Shown in pieces: positions 16,651-25,900 of a stretch of DNA of 64,000 nucleotides. Within the stretch, counting starts at the first letter, position 1. Each line of letters begins with the position of its first letter. The stretch comes from Neoroseomonas marina (GTDB lineage Bacteria; Pseudomonadota; Alphaproteobacteria; Acetobacterales; Acetobacteraceae). The stretch spans positions 992,001 to 1,056,000 of the forward strand of contig NZ_JABBKX010000001.1 in NCBI RefSeq assembly GCF_012927745.1, read 5' to 3'. Both the position numbers and the translations under genes were made by a program. The notes below the pieces were generated by a model. The model made no database searches and had not been told where the DNA came from. It saw only the letters and a program-made list of their open reading frames with translations.

Positions 16651-17610
16651 TCAGGTGCCGCTGTCCATCCGGGCCGTCTCGGACGGCAATTCCCCGAACA
16701 GGGCTCGGTACTCCTGCGCGAAGCGACCGAAATGCCAGAAGCCGTACCGCAATGCGGCTGCCTTCACCTGGGTCTGGCCGGCGCCGGCATCCGCACGGAG
16801 CGAACGGCGGGCCAGGTTGAGCCGCCGGATGCGCAGATAGCGGTGCATCGACATGCCGTGCACCGCAATGAAGGCGTCGTGCAGCGTACGCATCGGTACG
16901 CCCAGCGCGGCTCGCACTTCCTCGGAGTAGAGGGACTGGTCGATCCGGCTCGCCATGTACTCGTCGGCGAGGCGCACCAGTTGGACCCGACGACGCAGGG
17001 CCCGAAGGCTGACGCCGCCGGCCAGGTCCGATTGCGTGACCTGCCGGGCGAAATGCTGGAACTCGTCGGCGATCGCAGACTGCACGGACGTGGCCAGTAG
17101 CCTCTGGGGATCCGCCGCCGCGATGGCGCCGATCTCCCGGACCCTTGCCTCGGTGCCCGCGCGCAGGGAAGCGCTCAACCGCCGCGGCGCGAACTCACCG
17201 AGCCCCGGTGCGTCACCCTCTCCGATCGTTCGAGCGAAGGCATCGGCGTCGAAGGAAACCGCGGCCCATTCGATGGGCGCCGTGACGCGGCTTTCGACGG
17301 CGCCACCCGGGCCGAGCAGCATCAGGTCCGCCCCCGACATCGCGTGGCTGTTCACCATCGGGCTCGTCTGCGGTCGGCCAAGCGCGAAGAGCATCGCGGC
17401 GTTGCCCGAAGCAACCGTGCCGCGGCTCAGATGCGGTCCGTCCGACATGATCTGCAGCCGGACCCCCGAGAAGGCGACCGAGGTAAGCTTCGCGCTGAAC
17501 TGGCCCGGGGCGAAGGACAGATACTCGACCGCTGCGTCCCGCAGGGCGGATGCGACCACCGCGGGATCGTCGAACTGCATCACCAGCGGCATGGCCGCAA
17601 ACTGGTCCAT
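16651..17610 (-). CDS. AraC-family transcription regulator
   Basis: A 319-aa regulator. The N-terminal part is a sensor/dimerisation domain of about 200 residues without a recognisable ligand signature. The C-terminal 100 residues carry two helix-turn-helix units: VRAALGVPMRTLHDAFIAVHG for the first, and ALRYGFWHFGRFAQEYRALFGELPS, the conserved AraC end motif, for the second. The ATG at 17610 is chosen because AAGG lies 6 bases upstream; in-frame starts at 17703 (ATG) and 17736 (GTG) lack one. It is divergent from the lipoprotein-patatin genes, which it may control. Confidence 0.85.
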   Translation of the reverse strand: MDQFAAMPLVMQFDDPAVVASALRDAAVEYLSFAPGQFSAKLTSVAFSGVRLQIMSDGPHLSRGTVASGNAAMLFALGRPQTSPMVNSHAMSGADLMLLGPGGAVESRVTAPIEWAAVSFDADAFARTIGEGDAPGLGEFAPRRLSASLRAGTEARVREIGAIAAADPQRLLATSVQSAIADEFQHFARQVTQSDLAGGVSLRALRRRVQLVRLADEYMASRIDQSLYSEEVRAALGVPMRTLHDAFIAVHGMSMHRYLRIRRLNLARRSLRADAGAGQTQVKAAALRYGFWHFGRFAQEYRALFGELPSETARMDSGT

Positions 17611-17950
17611 CGTGACCTTATCCAGACCAAGGCGCTGCCGCGGGGGCACCGTGGGGGCTGCCCCGAGGCTGGTTGACAGGATCCCGGAATGCCTAATGGC
17701 CATCCCTGCCAAAAACGGACAAGGATTATTCCGCACCCGATGGAGGTGGATGGATGGTTTCCCCGTGTGCGGCCGGTCTATGTCGATCTCGGTTGGGTCG
17801 GACGGGGCTGCATCGATGAAACGTCACGTGTCGACGGGCGCTGAAGCCGGTCGCAGCCGGTGTGGACCGGCGCCAGCGTGGATTCGGCCCCCGTGTCGCG
17901 CGACGGCGCGCCTTCCGGGGCGCGCAGCCTCCGATATCAGGAACTGCCTC
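17611..17950. other. 340-bp divergent intergenic region
   Basis: Between the AraC gene and the lipoprotein gene. It must hold both promoters. A consensus TTGACA is at 17673-17678 on the plus strand, with only a poor -10 (TAATGG) after it. No convincing small gene was found. Confidence 0.4.
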
Positions 17951-18433
17951 ATGCCACACTTCGCCCGCCGCACCCTTGCCGGCAGCATGCTTGGACTGCT
18001 GGCGCTGGCCGGATGCGCCTCGGACCTCCCGGAGACGCCACCCCCCGCGGACGCGGTGCCGGGCCCGGGCCTTTACGCGCTGTCGCCAGGAACACCGGCC
18101 GACGGCACCGTGCGCGTGACGATACCGCGCACCGGCGGTACCGCCCGCGGCGTGCTCAACACCAATGGGCAGAACGTCCGCTTCACCATCACGGGGCTCG
18201 GCACACAGGGCCCTGCGCCGGCACGCGTCCAGGTCACCGGCAATGTCTACGGGCTGCAGCGCGTCGGCGACTTTGCGGGCACCTATCGGGCGGTGGGCGG
18301 CGCGGCCACGGACCTCGGCGCGGCCTTCAGGATCGGCAACGACAACCTCGTGCTGATGGTGCTGCGGCCGACGCCGGACACCGTGGTGCTGACCGTTCCC
18401 GCCGACGGCGCGGCCGTCGCCGTGCAGCCCTGA
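17951..18433 (+). CDS. Small outer-surface lipoprotein
   Basis: A 160-aa predicted lipoprotein. The signal peptide ends in the lipobox LALAGC with Cys22 as the lipidated residue. The mature region starts with a Pro-rich stretch and then has alternating beta-type segments (VRVTIPRTG, VRFTITGLG, VQVTGNVYGL), as in small beta-barrel or immunoglobulin-like folds. No family was recognised. It is 88 bp upstream of the patatin lipoprotein gene on the same strand, so both may be exported together. Confidence 0.75.
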   Translation: MPHFARRTLAGSMLGLLALAGCASDLPETPPPADAVPGPGLYALSPGTPADGTVRVTIPRTGGTARGVLNTNGQNVRFTITGLGTQGPAPARVQVTGNVYGLQRVGDFAGTYRAVGGAATDLGAAFRIGNDNLVLMVLRPTPDTVVLTVPADGAAVAVQP

Positions 18434-18521
18434 CCAGGACGCCTGCCTGACTCCGCGCGGCCGGCGGCAGGTCGCCCGCCGGGGTCCGCCATCCCGCCCA
18501 CCCCCTGCCCCTCGGACCACG

Positions 18522-20003
18522 ATGTCGCGACATCTCGCTTGCCTGTTCGCAGGCCTCATCTTCCTCGCAGGCTGCACCAGCCTGCAGGTGCAGATGAACC
18601 GCCCCCTGCCCATGACGCCGGAGGGCGCGCCCGACTTCGCGTCCAACTACGGCATCGGCAACTTCGAGGCGGCGACTGTCGCCGGCACGTCCGATTGGCC
18701 GGCGGCGCAGAGCGATTTGCTGGTCTTCGTGGCCTTTTCCGGCGGGGGGAAGCGTTCGTCCTCCTTCGGGCACGGCGCGCTGCGCGGCCTGCGCGCCATG
18801 CCGGTCAATCCGCCCGGAAGCGCCGGTTGGACGATGCTGGACGACATCGACTACATCGCCGGCGTGTCCGGCGGCAGCTTTCCTGCCGCCCATTACGGTC
18901 TCTACCGGCAGCGGCATTTCGAGACCTTCGCCGAGGATTTCCTCAAGCGCGACATCAACGCCTACATCTACGGCATCTACCTCCTGCCCTGGAACTGGGA
19001 CTGGCTGGCCAACCCGACGGTGGGCACCAACGACTTCATGGCGCAGGTCTATGACCGGCTCATGTTCCGCGGCGCGACCTTCGCCGACCTTCGCCGCATG
19101 GGCCCGCCGGTCGTGTCGGTCAACGCGACGGACATCACCAACGAGGTGTCCTTCCCGTTCCTCGGCGGCCCCTTTGGGGCGCTGTGCTCTGACCTGAACA
19201 GCTTCCCCATCGCGCGCGCGGTCGCGGCAAGCAACGGCTTCCCCGTCCTGTTCAGCCCCATCACGCTGCAAAGCTACGCCGCGCGATGCCGCGGCCGACG
19301 GCCTCCAGGCACGCCGCCCGCCTCCGCAGCCGAGCCGGCCAGTTCCACCGCCCGTCGCGCCGAACTCGCGCGCATCGTCAACGTCTACGAGAACCCCGAG
19401 ATGACGCGGTACGTCCACCTCATGGACGGTGGCATCGCAGACAACCTCGCGCTGCGCGGGCTGCTCAACGTTTTCATCTCGCTCACGCCGGACGATGCCT
19501 TCTACCGGGCCGCCGCCATGCGCACGCGGCGCGTCCTGGTGCTGAGCGTGGACGGCGAAGCCGCGCCCGACCGCAGCCTCGGCCGCCAGCGGATGGTCAG
19601 CGGGCTCGGGCAGATCTTCTCCGCCGTCAGCGGGACGCAGATCGATTCCTACAACTTCGAGACGCTGGCCGTGACGACCGACATGGTCGCGAACCTGGTG
19701 CAGCAGTTCCGCCGCATCCGCTGCGAGGCGGGCCGGACCGTCAATGGCCGCCCCTGCGACGACGTCCAAGGGCAGGTGGTCCATGTCTCGCTGGGTGGCA
19801 TCGACGATCCGACCTGGCGGCAGCGGCTCGAGAGCATCCCGACCGGCCTGACCATTCCCGACGCGGATGTCGACGCGCTGGTCCAGTACGGCGAGCAGCT
19901 GGTCCGGGACCATCCGGCGATCCGCGCCGTGGCCGCCGCCGCCGGGCTCAACCCGCCGGGTCAGGCGGTCGTCACCGGCCCCGGCGCGCGACCGCGGCGC
20001 TGA
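18522..20003 (+). CDS. Patatin-like phospholipase lipoprotein
   Basis: A 493-aa lipoprotein with a patatin-type lipase domain. The lipobox is FLAGC (Cys18). The oxyanion hole is SGGGKRSSSFG near 73-83. The nucleophile Ser116 lies in GVSGGS, and the catalytic Asp in MDGGIADNLALRG. Four or more additional Cys residues in the mature part suggest disulfides outside the cytoplasm. It would hydrolyse phospholipids or acyl esters at the envelope. The next gene, a small membrane protein, starts 17 bp downstream. Confidence 0.9.
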   Translation: MSRHLACLFAGLIFLAGCTSLQVQMNRPLPMTPEGAPDFASNYGIGNFEAATVAGTSDWPAAQSDLLVFVAFSGGGKRSSSFGHGALRGLRAMPVNPPGSAGWTMLDDIDYIAGVSGGSFPAAHYGLYRQRHFETFAEDFLKRDINAYIYGIYLLPWNWDWLANPTVGTNDFMAQVYDRLMFRGATFADLRRMGPPVVSVNATDITNEVSFPFLGGPFGALCSDLNSFPIARAVAASNGFPVLFSPITLQSYAARCRGRRPPGTPPASAAEPASSTARRAELARIVNVYENPEMTRYVHLMDGGIADNLALRGLLNVFISLTPDDAFYRAAAMRTRRVLVLSVDGEAAPDRSLGRQRMVSGLGQIFSAVSGTQIDSYNFETLAVTTDMVANLVQQFRRIRCEAGRTVNGRPCDDVQGQVVHVSLGGIDDPTWRQRLESIPTGLTIPDADVDALVQYGEQLVRDHPAIRAVAAAAGLNPPGQAVVTGPGARPRR

Positions 20004-20019
20004 GGACCGGCGATCTGCG

Positions 20020-20481
20020 ATGGGCACGCAGATCCAGGATGTCGGTTTCTGGGGCCAGTCGTGGCTCGTCGGCGTACCGCTGATCGCCCTGACGGTGGTG
20101 GTCCATGTGCTCGGCCTCGGCCTGATCCGCGCGGCCTTCGCACGGGCCTTCCGGGACCGCGAGCGCTATCACCGCTTTCCGCTCTATCACTTCGCGCTGG
20201 TGATGTGCTTCACCGTGACGCTGGTGACCGGGCTGCATGTCGTCGAAGCCACGATCTGGGCCGCGGCCTTCATGCTGATCGGCGCCATGCCGAACCCGCA
20301 CCTGGCCATGCTCTATTCGATCAGCGCCATGACGGCCTATGGGCACGCCCAGGTCTACCTCGAGGATCATTGGCAGATGCTCGGCGCGCTCGAATCCCTG
20401 ACCGGCCTGATCCTGTTCGGTCTGACGACCGCCTTCCTCTACGGGATGATCCAGCGGGCGTGGCCGGGGCGCGAGCAGTGA
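20020..20481 (+). CDS. Two-TM potassium-channel-like membrane protein
   Basis: A 153-aa integral membrane protein. It has an N-terminal membrane helix (about 12-38), a second hydrophobic segment (about 60-85), and a pore-loop-like stretch MLYSISAMTAYGHAQVY followed by a last helix (ALESLTGLILFGLTTAFLYGM). This order matches the ion-channel (two-pore K+) family, but the selectivity filter T-V/L-G-Y-G is changed to TAYGH. It may have lost K+ selectivity or have another role. It is closely spaced after the patatin gene, suggesting one transcript. Confidence 0.7.
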   Translation: MGTQIQDVGFWGQSWLVGVPLIALTVVVHVLGLGLIRAAFARAFRDRERYHRFPLYHFALVMCFTVTLVTGLHVVEATIWAAAFMLIGAMPNPHLAMLYSISAMTAYGHAQVYLEDHWQMLGALESLTGLILFGLTTAFLYGMIQRAWPGREQ

Positions 20482-20482
20482 T

Positions 20483-20496
20483 CCCGGCCCGCCGGG
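20483..20496. terminator. Short convergent hairpin
   Basis: CCCGGC at 20483-20488 and GCCGGG at 20491-20496 form a tight inverted repeat in the 19-bp gap between two converging genes. The loop is only 2 nt unless the inner pairs open, and no T-run follows, so the terminator call is tentative. Confidence 0.35.
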
Positions 20497-20500
20497 CGTA

Positions 20501-20929
20501 TCAGTTGCCGTAGTAGTTGTTCACCACCGTCGGCGGCTGGCCGTAATTGTAGACTGTCGTCGTGGCCGGCCGGGATGCGGCCGCGGCGCCTGCCATGCCG
20601 CCCATGACGGCGCCCGCGGCGAAGGCGCCACCCGGGTGATACCATGGCGTCGCCACCGGGACCGGCGGCCGGTACATGTCGCCGTAGTGATAGGCGCCGC
20701 CATAGCCGTGATAGGCATAGGCGCCGTGGTATGCGCCGTAGCCCGTACCGCCCGCGTGCCAGTGATTGCCCCAGGCGGTCGTGCCGCCGGCATGCCACCA
20801 GACGAGTTGTGCGCCCGGTGCGTTGGCCCGCAGGGCCAGCCGCGTCGACTGGCTCGTCTCCGGCGGCGCCGCGACGGCCGGTAGGATGATGCCGCCAATG
20901 GCGACGAGCGTGAGGAGCGTGCGCATCAT
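20501..20929 (-). CDS. Secreted Gly/Tyr/His-rich small protein
   Basis: A 142-aa predicted secreted protein. The signal peptide ends at AVAA near residue 21. The mature part is rich in His, Tyr, Gly and Ala (GGTGYGAYHGAYAYHGYGGAY), then a Gly-rich hydrophobic segment (FAAGAVMGGMAGAAAA) and an Asn/Tyr-rich tail ending NNYYGN. GGGAG lies 6 bases upstream of the ATG at 20929. Low-complexity proteins of this type are found in envelopes of soil alphaproteobacteria; function is unknown. Confidence 0.7.
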   Translation of the reverse strand: MMRTLLTLVAIGGIILPAVAAPPETSQSTRLALRANAPGAQLVWWHAGGTTAWGNHWHAGGTGYGAYHGAYAYHGYGGAYHYGDMYRPPVPVATPWYHPGGAFAAGAVMGGMAGAAAASRPATTTVYNYGQPPTVVNNYYGN

Positions 20930-20942
20930 CCGATCTCCCGTC

Positions 20943-21302
20943 TCAGCGGTCGAGCCCGTGATCCTGGACGAGCTTCCGCCAGTCCGCGAGGCTCCGTTCG
21001 CAGAAGCTGCGGTCGACCGCATGGGACGACCCGGCGCCGAAGGCCGAGGCGAAGCGGAACGCGGCGTTGGAGCCGAGTTCGGCGACCAGCATGCCGTTGA
21101 ACAGCAGGACTGCGCGCTGGGCGCGCGGCTGCTCGCCCTCCGGCAGGCACTGCACGGCATGCCCGGCCATCAGGCCAAGGTTCGACAGCCCACGGTCGAG
21201 GCCCTCCGCCGTCATCGGACCCTGTGGGGTCTGCGCCTGGGCGGCGGTGGCGAGGGCGAGGGCAAGGGCGAGAAGGGCCGTTCCGGGGATGCGCATGGCC
21301 AT
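20943..21302 (-). CDS. Small secreted protein of unknown function
   Basis: A 119-aa predicted periplasmic protein. The signal peptide is Ala/Leu-rich and ends AQAQ near residue 24. The mature protein has two Cys (one in VQCLPEG, one in SFCERS), suggesting a disulfide, and a helical C-terminus. No family was recognised. It lies 13 bp upstream of the Gly/Tyr/His-rich gene on the same strand, so the two probably share a transcript. The alternative start at 21296 changes only two residues. Confidence 0.7.
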   Translation of the reverse strand: MAMRIPGTALLALALALATAAQAQTPQGPMTAEGLDRGLSNLGLMAGHAVQCLPEGEQPRAQRAVLLFNGMLVAELGSNAAFRFASAFGAGSSHAVDRSFCERSLADWRKLVQDHGLDR

Positions 21303-21579
21303 GTCCTGTCCCAGGGATGCGCTCGGAGCCTATCGCGACGTGCAGGGCGCGGGAGGCGAAATCGATGTCCCTATTCCGCGACTCGGCGTTGCCGCAGGAG
21401 GGCGACCGAGGGCTGCACCAGCGGCGTGCCGCCGCCCTTGAACCCCGGCGATGCCGCGGTCCGGGCCCTCGAGGGTGCATAATTCCGGCCATCGACGTAT
21501 ACGGGGCGTTCGTGACACAAACGGCAGGACACCGGCGTCGCCCGACGCCCCTCTCGATGCAGAACGCCCCGACGCCGCA

Positions 21580-23058
21580 ATGACGCCCGTCACCAGGCAG
21601 GACGCCAGCAGGCGGCGGTGCCTGTTCACGAGCGCGGGCGATCGCAACATCGTCGCGAGCTGGATCGATCCACGGCGGCCGCGCTCGTTCGACCTGATCG
21701 TCGCCTACTACGGCGACGACGACGCGATCTTCGCGGACCTCGGGCAGATCGCGGACCGCTGCGTGCGGATCAAGGGCGGCAAGTACCCGAATGCCTGGAA
21801 TCTGTGGCGGCGCGGCGAACTCGATCTCTCCCGCTACGACCATGTCTGGCTCGCGGACGATGACATGCGCATCGACCCGTCGGACATCGACAGGTCCTTC
21901 CTCCTGGCCGAACGTCATGGATTCTGGGTCGCGAGCCCGTCGCACGATCCTGCCGGCAAGATCTCGAACCCGTTCATGGTGCGCGAGGACGGCGCCCATG
22001 ACATCCGGATCGTCAGCTACATCGAGGTAACCTGGCCGTTGTTCCGGGCCGACCGGCTCGAAGCCTTCTTCGAGGTCTTCGACGGCTCGCTGACCTGCTG
22101 GGGCGTCGATCATTGGTTTGCCCGCGTCCTGGACAGCGAGCGCAACTTCCGCTTCGCGATCTTCGACTGCATATCCGCGATCAACACGCCTGATGCGGAC
22201 AAGGGCGGCCAGCGCGAGATCGGCCGTCTCATCTCGGACCAGTCGCTGGCCGACGCCTATCGGATTGCTCGCGAGAAGCACGGATTCTCGGGCGTCCGGG
22301 CACGGACCTTGGCGCGGATGTCGCTGGAATGGGATGTGCGCCTCGCCGCCTTCGGTGATCGCCCTGGCCCTGCCCCGGCGATCACCCTGGTCGCGCCGGC
22401 AGCCGATCCGGCGCCTGCCGACGGCGGCGGCGAGCAGCCTGCCAGGCGCTTTCCTTCTCCGCTGCCGGAGGAGATCGATCTCGTCCGCCGCGCCATGAGC
22501 ACGGCGCGGAACCTCAGCCTCTTCGGTGCGTCCTGGATCCTGCCCCTCGCCGCCGAGGTGCAGCCACGGCGGATCGTCGTGGTCGAGGCGGACCGGGGCG
22601 CCTGCGAGGCGCTGGTCCAGGATGCGTCGTTGCAGGACCGCCTCTCGCCGTCCTGCCTGACCATGCTGCATGCGGATGTCGGGCCGTTGAGCTCGACGGG
22701 CCTGCCGACCGGCCAGGCTGGAATGGCGCGGTGGCGGGCCTATCCCGAAGCGCCGTGGGCGACCTGGCGGCTCGTCGGCGAGGCGCCGGACCTCCTCATC
22801 GCGGCCGGGCAGTTCCGCAAGGCCTGTTGTCTCCTGGCGTACATGCATTGGCATTCGCTCGGGGTGAGCGGAGGCCGCATCGTATTGCGCAACGCCACGG
22901 GACCGAGCTTCGACTTCGCGGATGAGCTGTCGGGCTATTTCGAGGTGGTCGAACGTGCCGGCAGCTACGCGCTGCTCGCGCCGCGACCCATAAGACCGGG
23001 CGATGACGGCTCCCACGCCGGCTTCCTGCTGCAACGGTGGCTGCGCGATGTCCGCTAA
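21580..23058 (+). CDS. DUF707-like glycosyltransferase with a C-terminal Rossmann-like domain
   Basis: A 492-aa protein. Residues about 15-235 match DUF707-type glycosyltransferases: FDLIVAYYGDD, GGKYPN, YDHVWLADDDMRID (the DDD likely coordinates the metal of a sugar nucleotide), YIEVTWPLF and CWGVDHWFARV. After an Ala/Pro linker, about 300-492 resembles a class I methyltransferase-type Rossmann fold (RRIVVVEADRGACEAL, DLLIAAGQF) without a clear SAM-binding Gly motif. It heads a three-gene plus-strand set with two further glycan-type proteins, suggesting assembly or decoration of a surface saccharide. Confidence 0.75.
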   Translation: MTPVTRQDASRRRCLFTSAGDRNIVASWIDPRRPRSFDLIVAYYGDDDAIFADLGQIADRCVRIKGGKYPNAWNLWRRGELDLSRYDHVWLADDDMRIDPSDIDRSFLLAERHGFWVASPSHDPAGKISNPFMVREDGAHDIRIVSYIEVTWPLFRADRLEAFFEVFDGSLTCWGVDHWFARVLDSERNFRFAIFDCISAINTPDADKGGQREIGRLISDQSLADAYRIAREKHGFSGVRARTLARMSLEWDVRLAAFGDRPGPAPAITLVAPAADPAPADGGGEQPARRFPSPLPEEIDLVRRAMSTARNLSLFGASWILPLAAEVQPRRIVVVEADRGACEALVQDASLQDRLSPSCLTMLHADVGPLSSTGLPTGQAGMARWRAYPEAPWATWRLVGEAPDLLIAAGQFRKACCLLAYMHWHSLGVSGGRIVLRNATGPSFDFADELSGYFEVVERAGSYALLAPRPIRPGDDGSHAGFLLQRWLRDVR

Positions 23059-23112
23059 CCCGTCGCCGGCGCGGATGCGCCCGATACCGGCCTTGAGGAG
23101 AGACGCCCCGCG

Positions 23113-24726
23113 ATGAAGTGGAGCGAGACGGTCGTCGACTATTATCCGGTGAACCCGCGGTCCCGATACGGCCACGGCCTGCCGACGCACCGCGCGATGG
23201 CGGAGCGGCTGACGGCCCAGCGGCCCGTCTTCGCGAAGGTTCTGCACGAGATCGAGGCGGCACGGACCGTCCTGCACGCCCTGCCGCACGAGGCGGATCC
23301 GACAGACCCGACGCGCCCCTACTGGAAGAACGTCTGGTTCACGGCCCTCGATGCCGCCGCCCTGGTGGGCCTCTTGCTCGCGCGCGCGCCGCGCCGGTAT
23401 CTCGAGATCGGATCGGGCTTTTCCACCAAATTCGCCAACTACGCGAAGGTGGCGGGCGGTCTCGACACCGAGATCATGTCGATCGACCCGCGCCCGCGCG
23501 CCGAGATCGACGCGCTGTGCAAGCATATCGTCCGCAAGCCGCTCGAGGATTGCGACCAGTCCGTCTTCGACGAACTCGAGGCGGGCGACATCCTCTTCTA
23601 CGATGGTTCGCACCGGGTCTTCACCAACAGCGACGTCACGGTCTTCTTCCTCGAGATCCTGCCGCGCCTCAAACCCGGCGTGCTGGTGCACATCCACGAC
23701 ATCTTCCTGCCGGACGACTATCCGCCGAGCTGGGGAAAGCGGCTGTACTCCGAGCAGTACATGCTGGCGCCGCTCCTCATGACGACGCATGACCTCTTCG
23801 AGGTCACCATGCCGGCCTATTTCGTCAGCCGGGACGAGGAACTGGGACCCCGCGTGCGGGCCCTGTTCCGGGCGCCGCCGGGCGGCAAGGACATTCCCTT
23901 CGTCTATCCCAATGGCACCAATTGTCCCGGCGCGTCGTTCTGGCTGACGGTCGGGACGCGGGAGCCGGCGACGCAGCGTTTCGCGCTGCCGCCACCGGAG
24001 ATCGGCGGCACGGCGCAGCCACAGGTCGCACCGATGCCATCGCTCGATGTCATCTCGCGACGGATGCGCGATCTGAAGCCGAGGACGATCCTGGACGTCG
24101 GCGCCAATGCCGGCGTTTCGACGCAGCAGTTGCGGATGCATTTCCGCGACGCCGACATCCTCGCCTTCGAGCCTGTGCCGGGTTCCTTCGAGACGCTCCG
24201 CGAGACGGCGGGCAGCCTGAAGCGGACCGAGCTGCTGCCGATGGCCCTTGGCCGGCAGACCGGCACGGCCCTGATCCAGGCGCGGCCCGGCCATCCGATG
24301 AATCGCTTTCTCCGCAAGGGCGAGCCGATCGCTCAGGCGATCGAAGTGCCGGTGACCACCGGCACCGCCTTCTGTCGCGAGCGCGGCATCGAGACGATCG
24401 ACTTCCTGAACATCGACACGGTCCAGGACGACCGCGAGGTCCTGGCCGGCTTCGAGGAGATGCTGGCCCGGCGGGCCATCCGGGTCGTCCAGATCCGGGC
24501 CGGGCTGAGCCCGGACAACGACCGGCACCTCCCGCTGTCCGGGCTTCTGTCGCATTTCGGCCGGCACGGTTACCTGCTGCTGAACCTCTTCGACGAGTTG
24601 CGGCGGAATCATCGGCTCCCGGCGGAGCGGCAACAGCTCACCGGCATGTGGGCCGCGACGGCCGTTTTCGTTGCGGAGGACCCTGCCTCCTTCGTCGCGC
24701 CTTCGGCGCCGGCGGGCTCACGCTAA
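23113..24726 (+). CDS. Fusion of two SAM-dependent methyltransferase domains (second FkbM-type)
   Basis: A 537-aa protein with two catalytic modules. Residues about 60-290 form a class I methyltransferase of the Methyltransf_24 kind: YLEIGSGFSTK is motif I, and DILFYDGSH with VHIHDIFLPDDY are typical later motifs. Residues about 315-525 match the FkbM family: ILDVGANAGVSTQQL as motif I, AFEPVPGSFETL, and IDFLNIDTVQDDREVL. FkbM-type enzymes O-methylate sugars or other hydroxyls. Both modules have intact motif I. It lies 54 bp after the DUF707-like gene. Two methylations of one glycan by a single chain is an inference. Confidence 0.83.
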   Translation: MKWSETVVDYYPVNPRSRYGHGLPTHRAMAERLTAQRPVFAKVLHEIEAARTVLHALPHEADPTDPTRPYWKNVWFTALDAAALVGLLLARAPRRYLEIGSGFSTKFANYAKVAGGLDTEIMSIDPRPRAEIDALCKHIVRKPLEDCDQSVFDELEAGDILFYDGSHRVFTNSDVTVFFLEILPRLKPGVLVHIHDIFLPDDYPPSWGKRLYSEQYMLAPLLMTTHDLFEVTMPAYFVSRDEELGPRVRALFRAPPGGKDIPFVYPNGTNCPGASFWLTVGTREPATQRFALPPPEIGGTAQPQVAPMPSLDVISRRMRDLKPRTILDVGANAGVSTQQLRMHFRDADILAFEPVPGSFETLRETAGSLKRTELLPMALGRQTGTALIQARPGHPMNRFLRKGEPIAQAIEVPVTTGTAFCRERGIETIDFLNIDTVQDDREVLAGFEEMLARRAIRVVQIRAGLSPDNDRHLPLSGLLSHFGRHGYLLLNLFDELRRNHRLPAERQQLTGMWAATAVFVAEDPASFVAPSAPAGSR

Positions 24727-24793
24727 CGATGTCCATCACGCCCCGCCCCGCGAGCCGCACCGGCCTTGCGGCGCCATCTTGGGACCGTCCGGC

Positions 24794-25885
24794 ATGACCG
24801 CGCCGCCGCCCTCTTCCGCCGACATCTTTGCTGAAGTCGAGGCCAATCAGACACGCCTGGCGGATATCCTTCTGGGGGTGGGCAACGAGGCGCATGCCGG
24901 CTCCGTCCTCGCCCGGGCCGAGGCTTCGCGTGCCCGGCTGGCACGGCTGATCGGTCGCGGTGAGCTCACGATCTGCGGTGGGCTGCTGCCGGCGCCGGAC
25001 ATCGCCCGTGAGCTCGGCGTCGAGAAGGTGTCCGTCGTCGGCTTCGAGCAGGTCGTCGCCGGCAGGGCACGCTGCGATCTCCTGCTCGCGAACCACCACC
25101 CCTTCTTTCAAAGCGATGCCAACAGGGCGGCGCTGGCGCGCCTGGCCGCGGACCCGGACTTCGTGTCCGCGATACAGCTCCGCGACCATCATCATCTGTA
25201 TCGCCGCAACCTCGAACTCGCCGCCGTCGCCGACTTCATCTTTCCCGGCCATCAGTACAAGCACGAGTACCTGCGCGCCGCGAACATGAACGTGCTCGCG
25301 GTGATTCCGATGTGTTGCGGGCAGTGGCCGGAGCCGCTGATGGCGCGGATGTTCCAGGACACTGTCGATGCGCCGCGCTCCGATGCGCTGTACGGCGGCT
25401 ACGGCTTCTACCCCCGCTACCGCGCCCGGACCGAGTTCATCGATCGGCTCGGCGAGGAGATCCCCGGCAGCCGCGTCATCCAGTGGCGGCCTGGCATGGA
25501 AGGTTCGTACCAGGCCTTGGATCGCGAAGCGCGCTTCCGAGACTGGCTCGGGCACAAGGTGTCCGTGGTGGTGAACACCGACTTCTGCATCCCGAACCGG
25601 ATCTTCGATGCCCTGGCGGCAGGCCAGATTCCGCTGGTGCCCTTTGGCCTGTCACAACTCGAAGCCGTGATCCCAGCGGAGATGCAAGCGCACCTGCCGA
25701 TCATCCGCTACGGCGATTTCGACATCGCGTCCGTGCGACGCGCCTACGCCGTTGCGATCGAACGCTTCGATCGGGAAGGTCGCGACGGGATGATCCGCCG
25801 GCACGGGTATGCGCTGCGCTTCCACACCTTCGCGGATCGTGCGCGACGCATGCTGCGGGAACTGCGGCGCGTCGGCACGTCCTAA
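24794..25885 (+). CDS. Glycosyltransferase-like protein
   Basis: A 363-aa soluble protein in the glycan cluster. I see no textbook signature, but the two-domain layout, the nucleotide-sugar-site-like segment DFCIPNRIFDALAAGQIPLVPFG and the following helix resemble the C-terminal half of GT-B glycosyltransferases, where an E/D-x-x-x-A-x-G-x-P stretch binds the donor. The N-terminus has ANHHPFFQ and LRDHHHLYRRN, rich in His. ATG at 24794 is the first good start. The donor and acceptor are unknown. Confidence 0.6.
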   Translation: MTAPPPSSADIFAEVEANQTRLADILLGVGNEAHAGSVLARAEASRARLARLIGRGELTICGGLLPAPDIARELGVEKVSVVGFEQVVAGRARCDLLLANHHPFFQSDANRAALARLAADPDFVSAIQLRDHHHLYRRNLELAAVADFIFPGHQYKHEYLRAANMNVLAVIPMCCGQWPEPLMARMFQDTVDAPRSDALYGGYGFYPRYRARTEFIDRLGEEIPGSRVIQWRPGMEGSYQALDREARFRDWLGHKVSVVVNTDFCIPNRIFDALAAGQIPLVPFGLSQLEAVIPAEMQAHLPIIRYGDFDIASVRRAYAVAIERFDREGRDGMIRRHGYALRFHTFADRARRMLRELRRVGTS

Positions 25886-25900
25886 CGGAACCGGCGCCGC

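Noticed and set aside
20926..24633. A very long open frame on the minus strand (about 1,200 codons)
   Set aside because: It is antisense to the well-supported glycan cluster genes; its protein is Arg/His/Gly-rich with no domain character, as expected from third-position GC bias.
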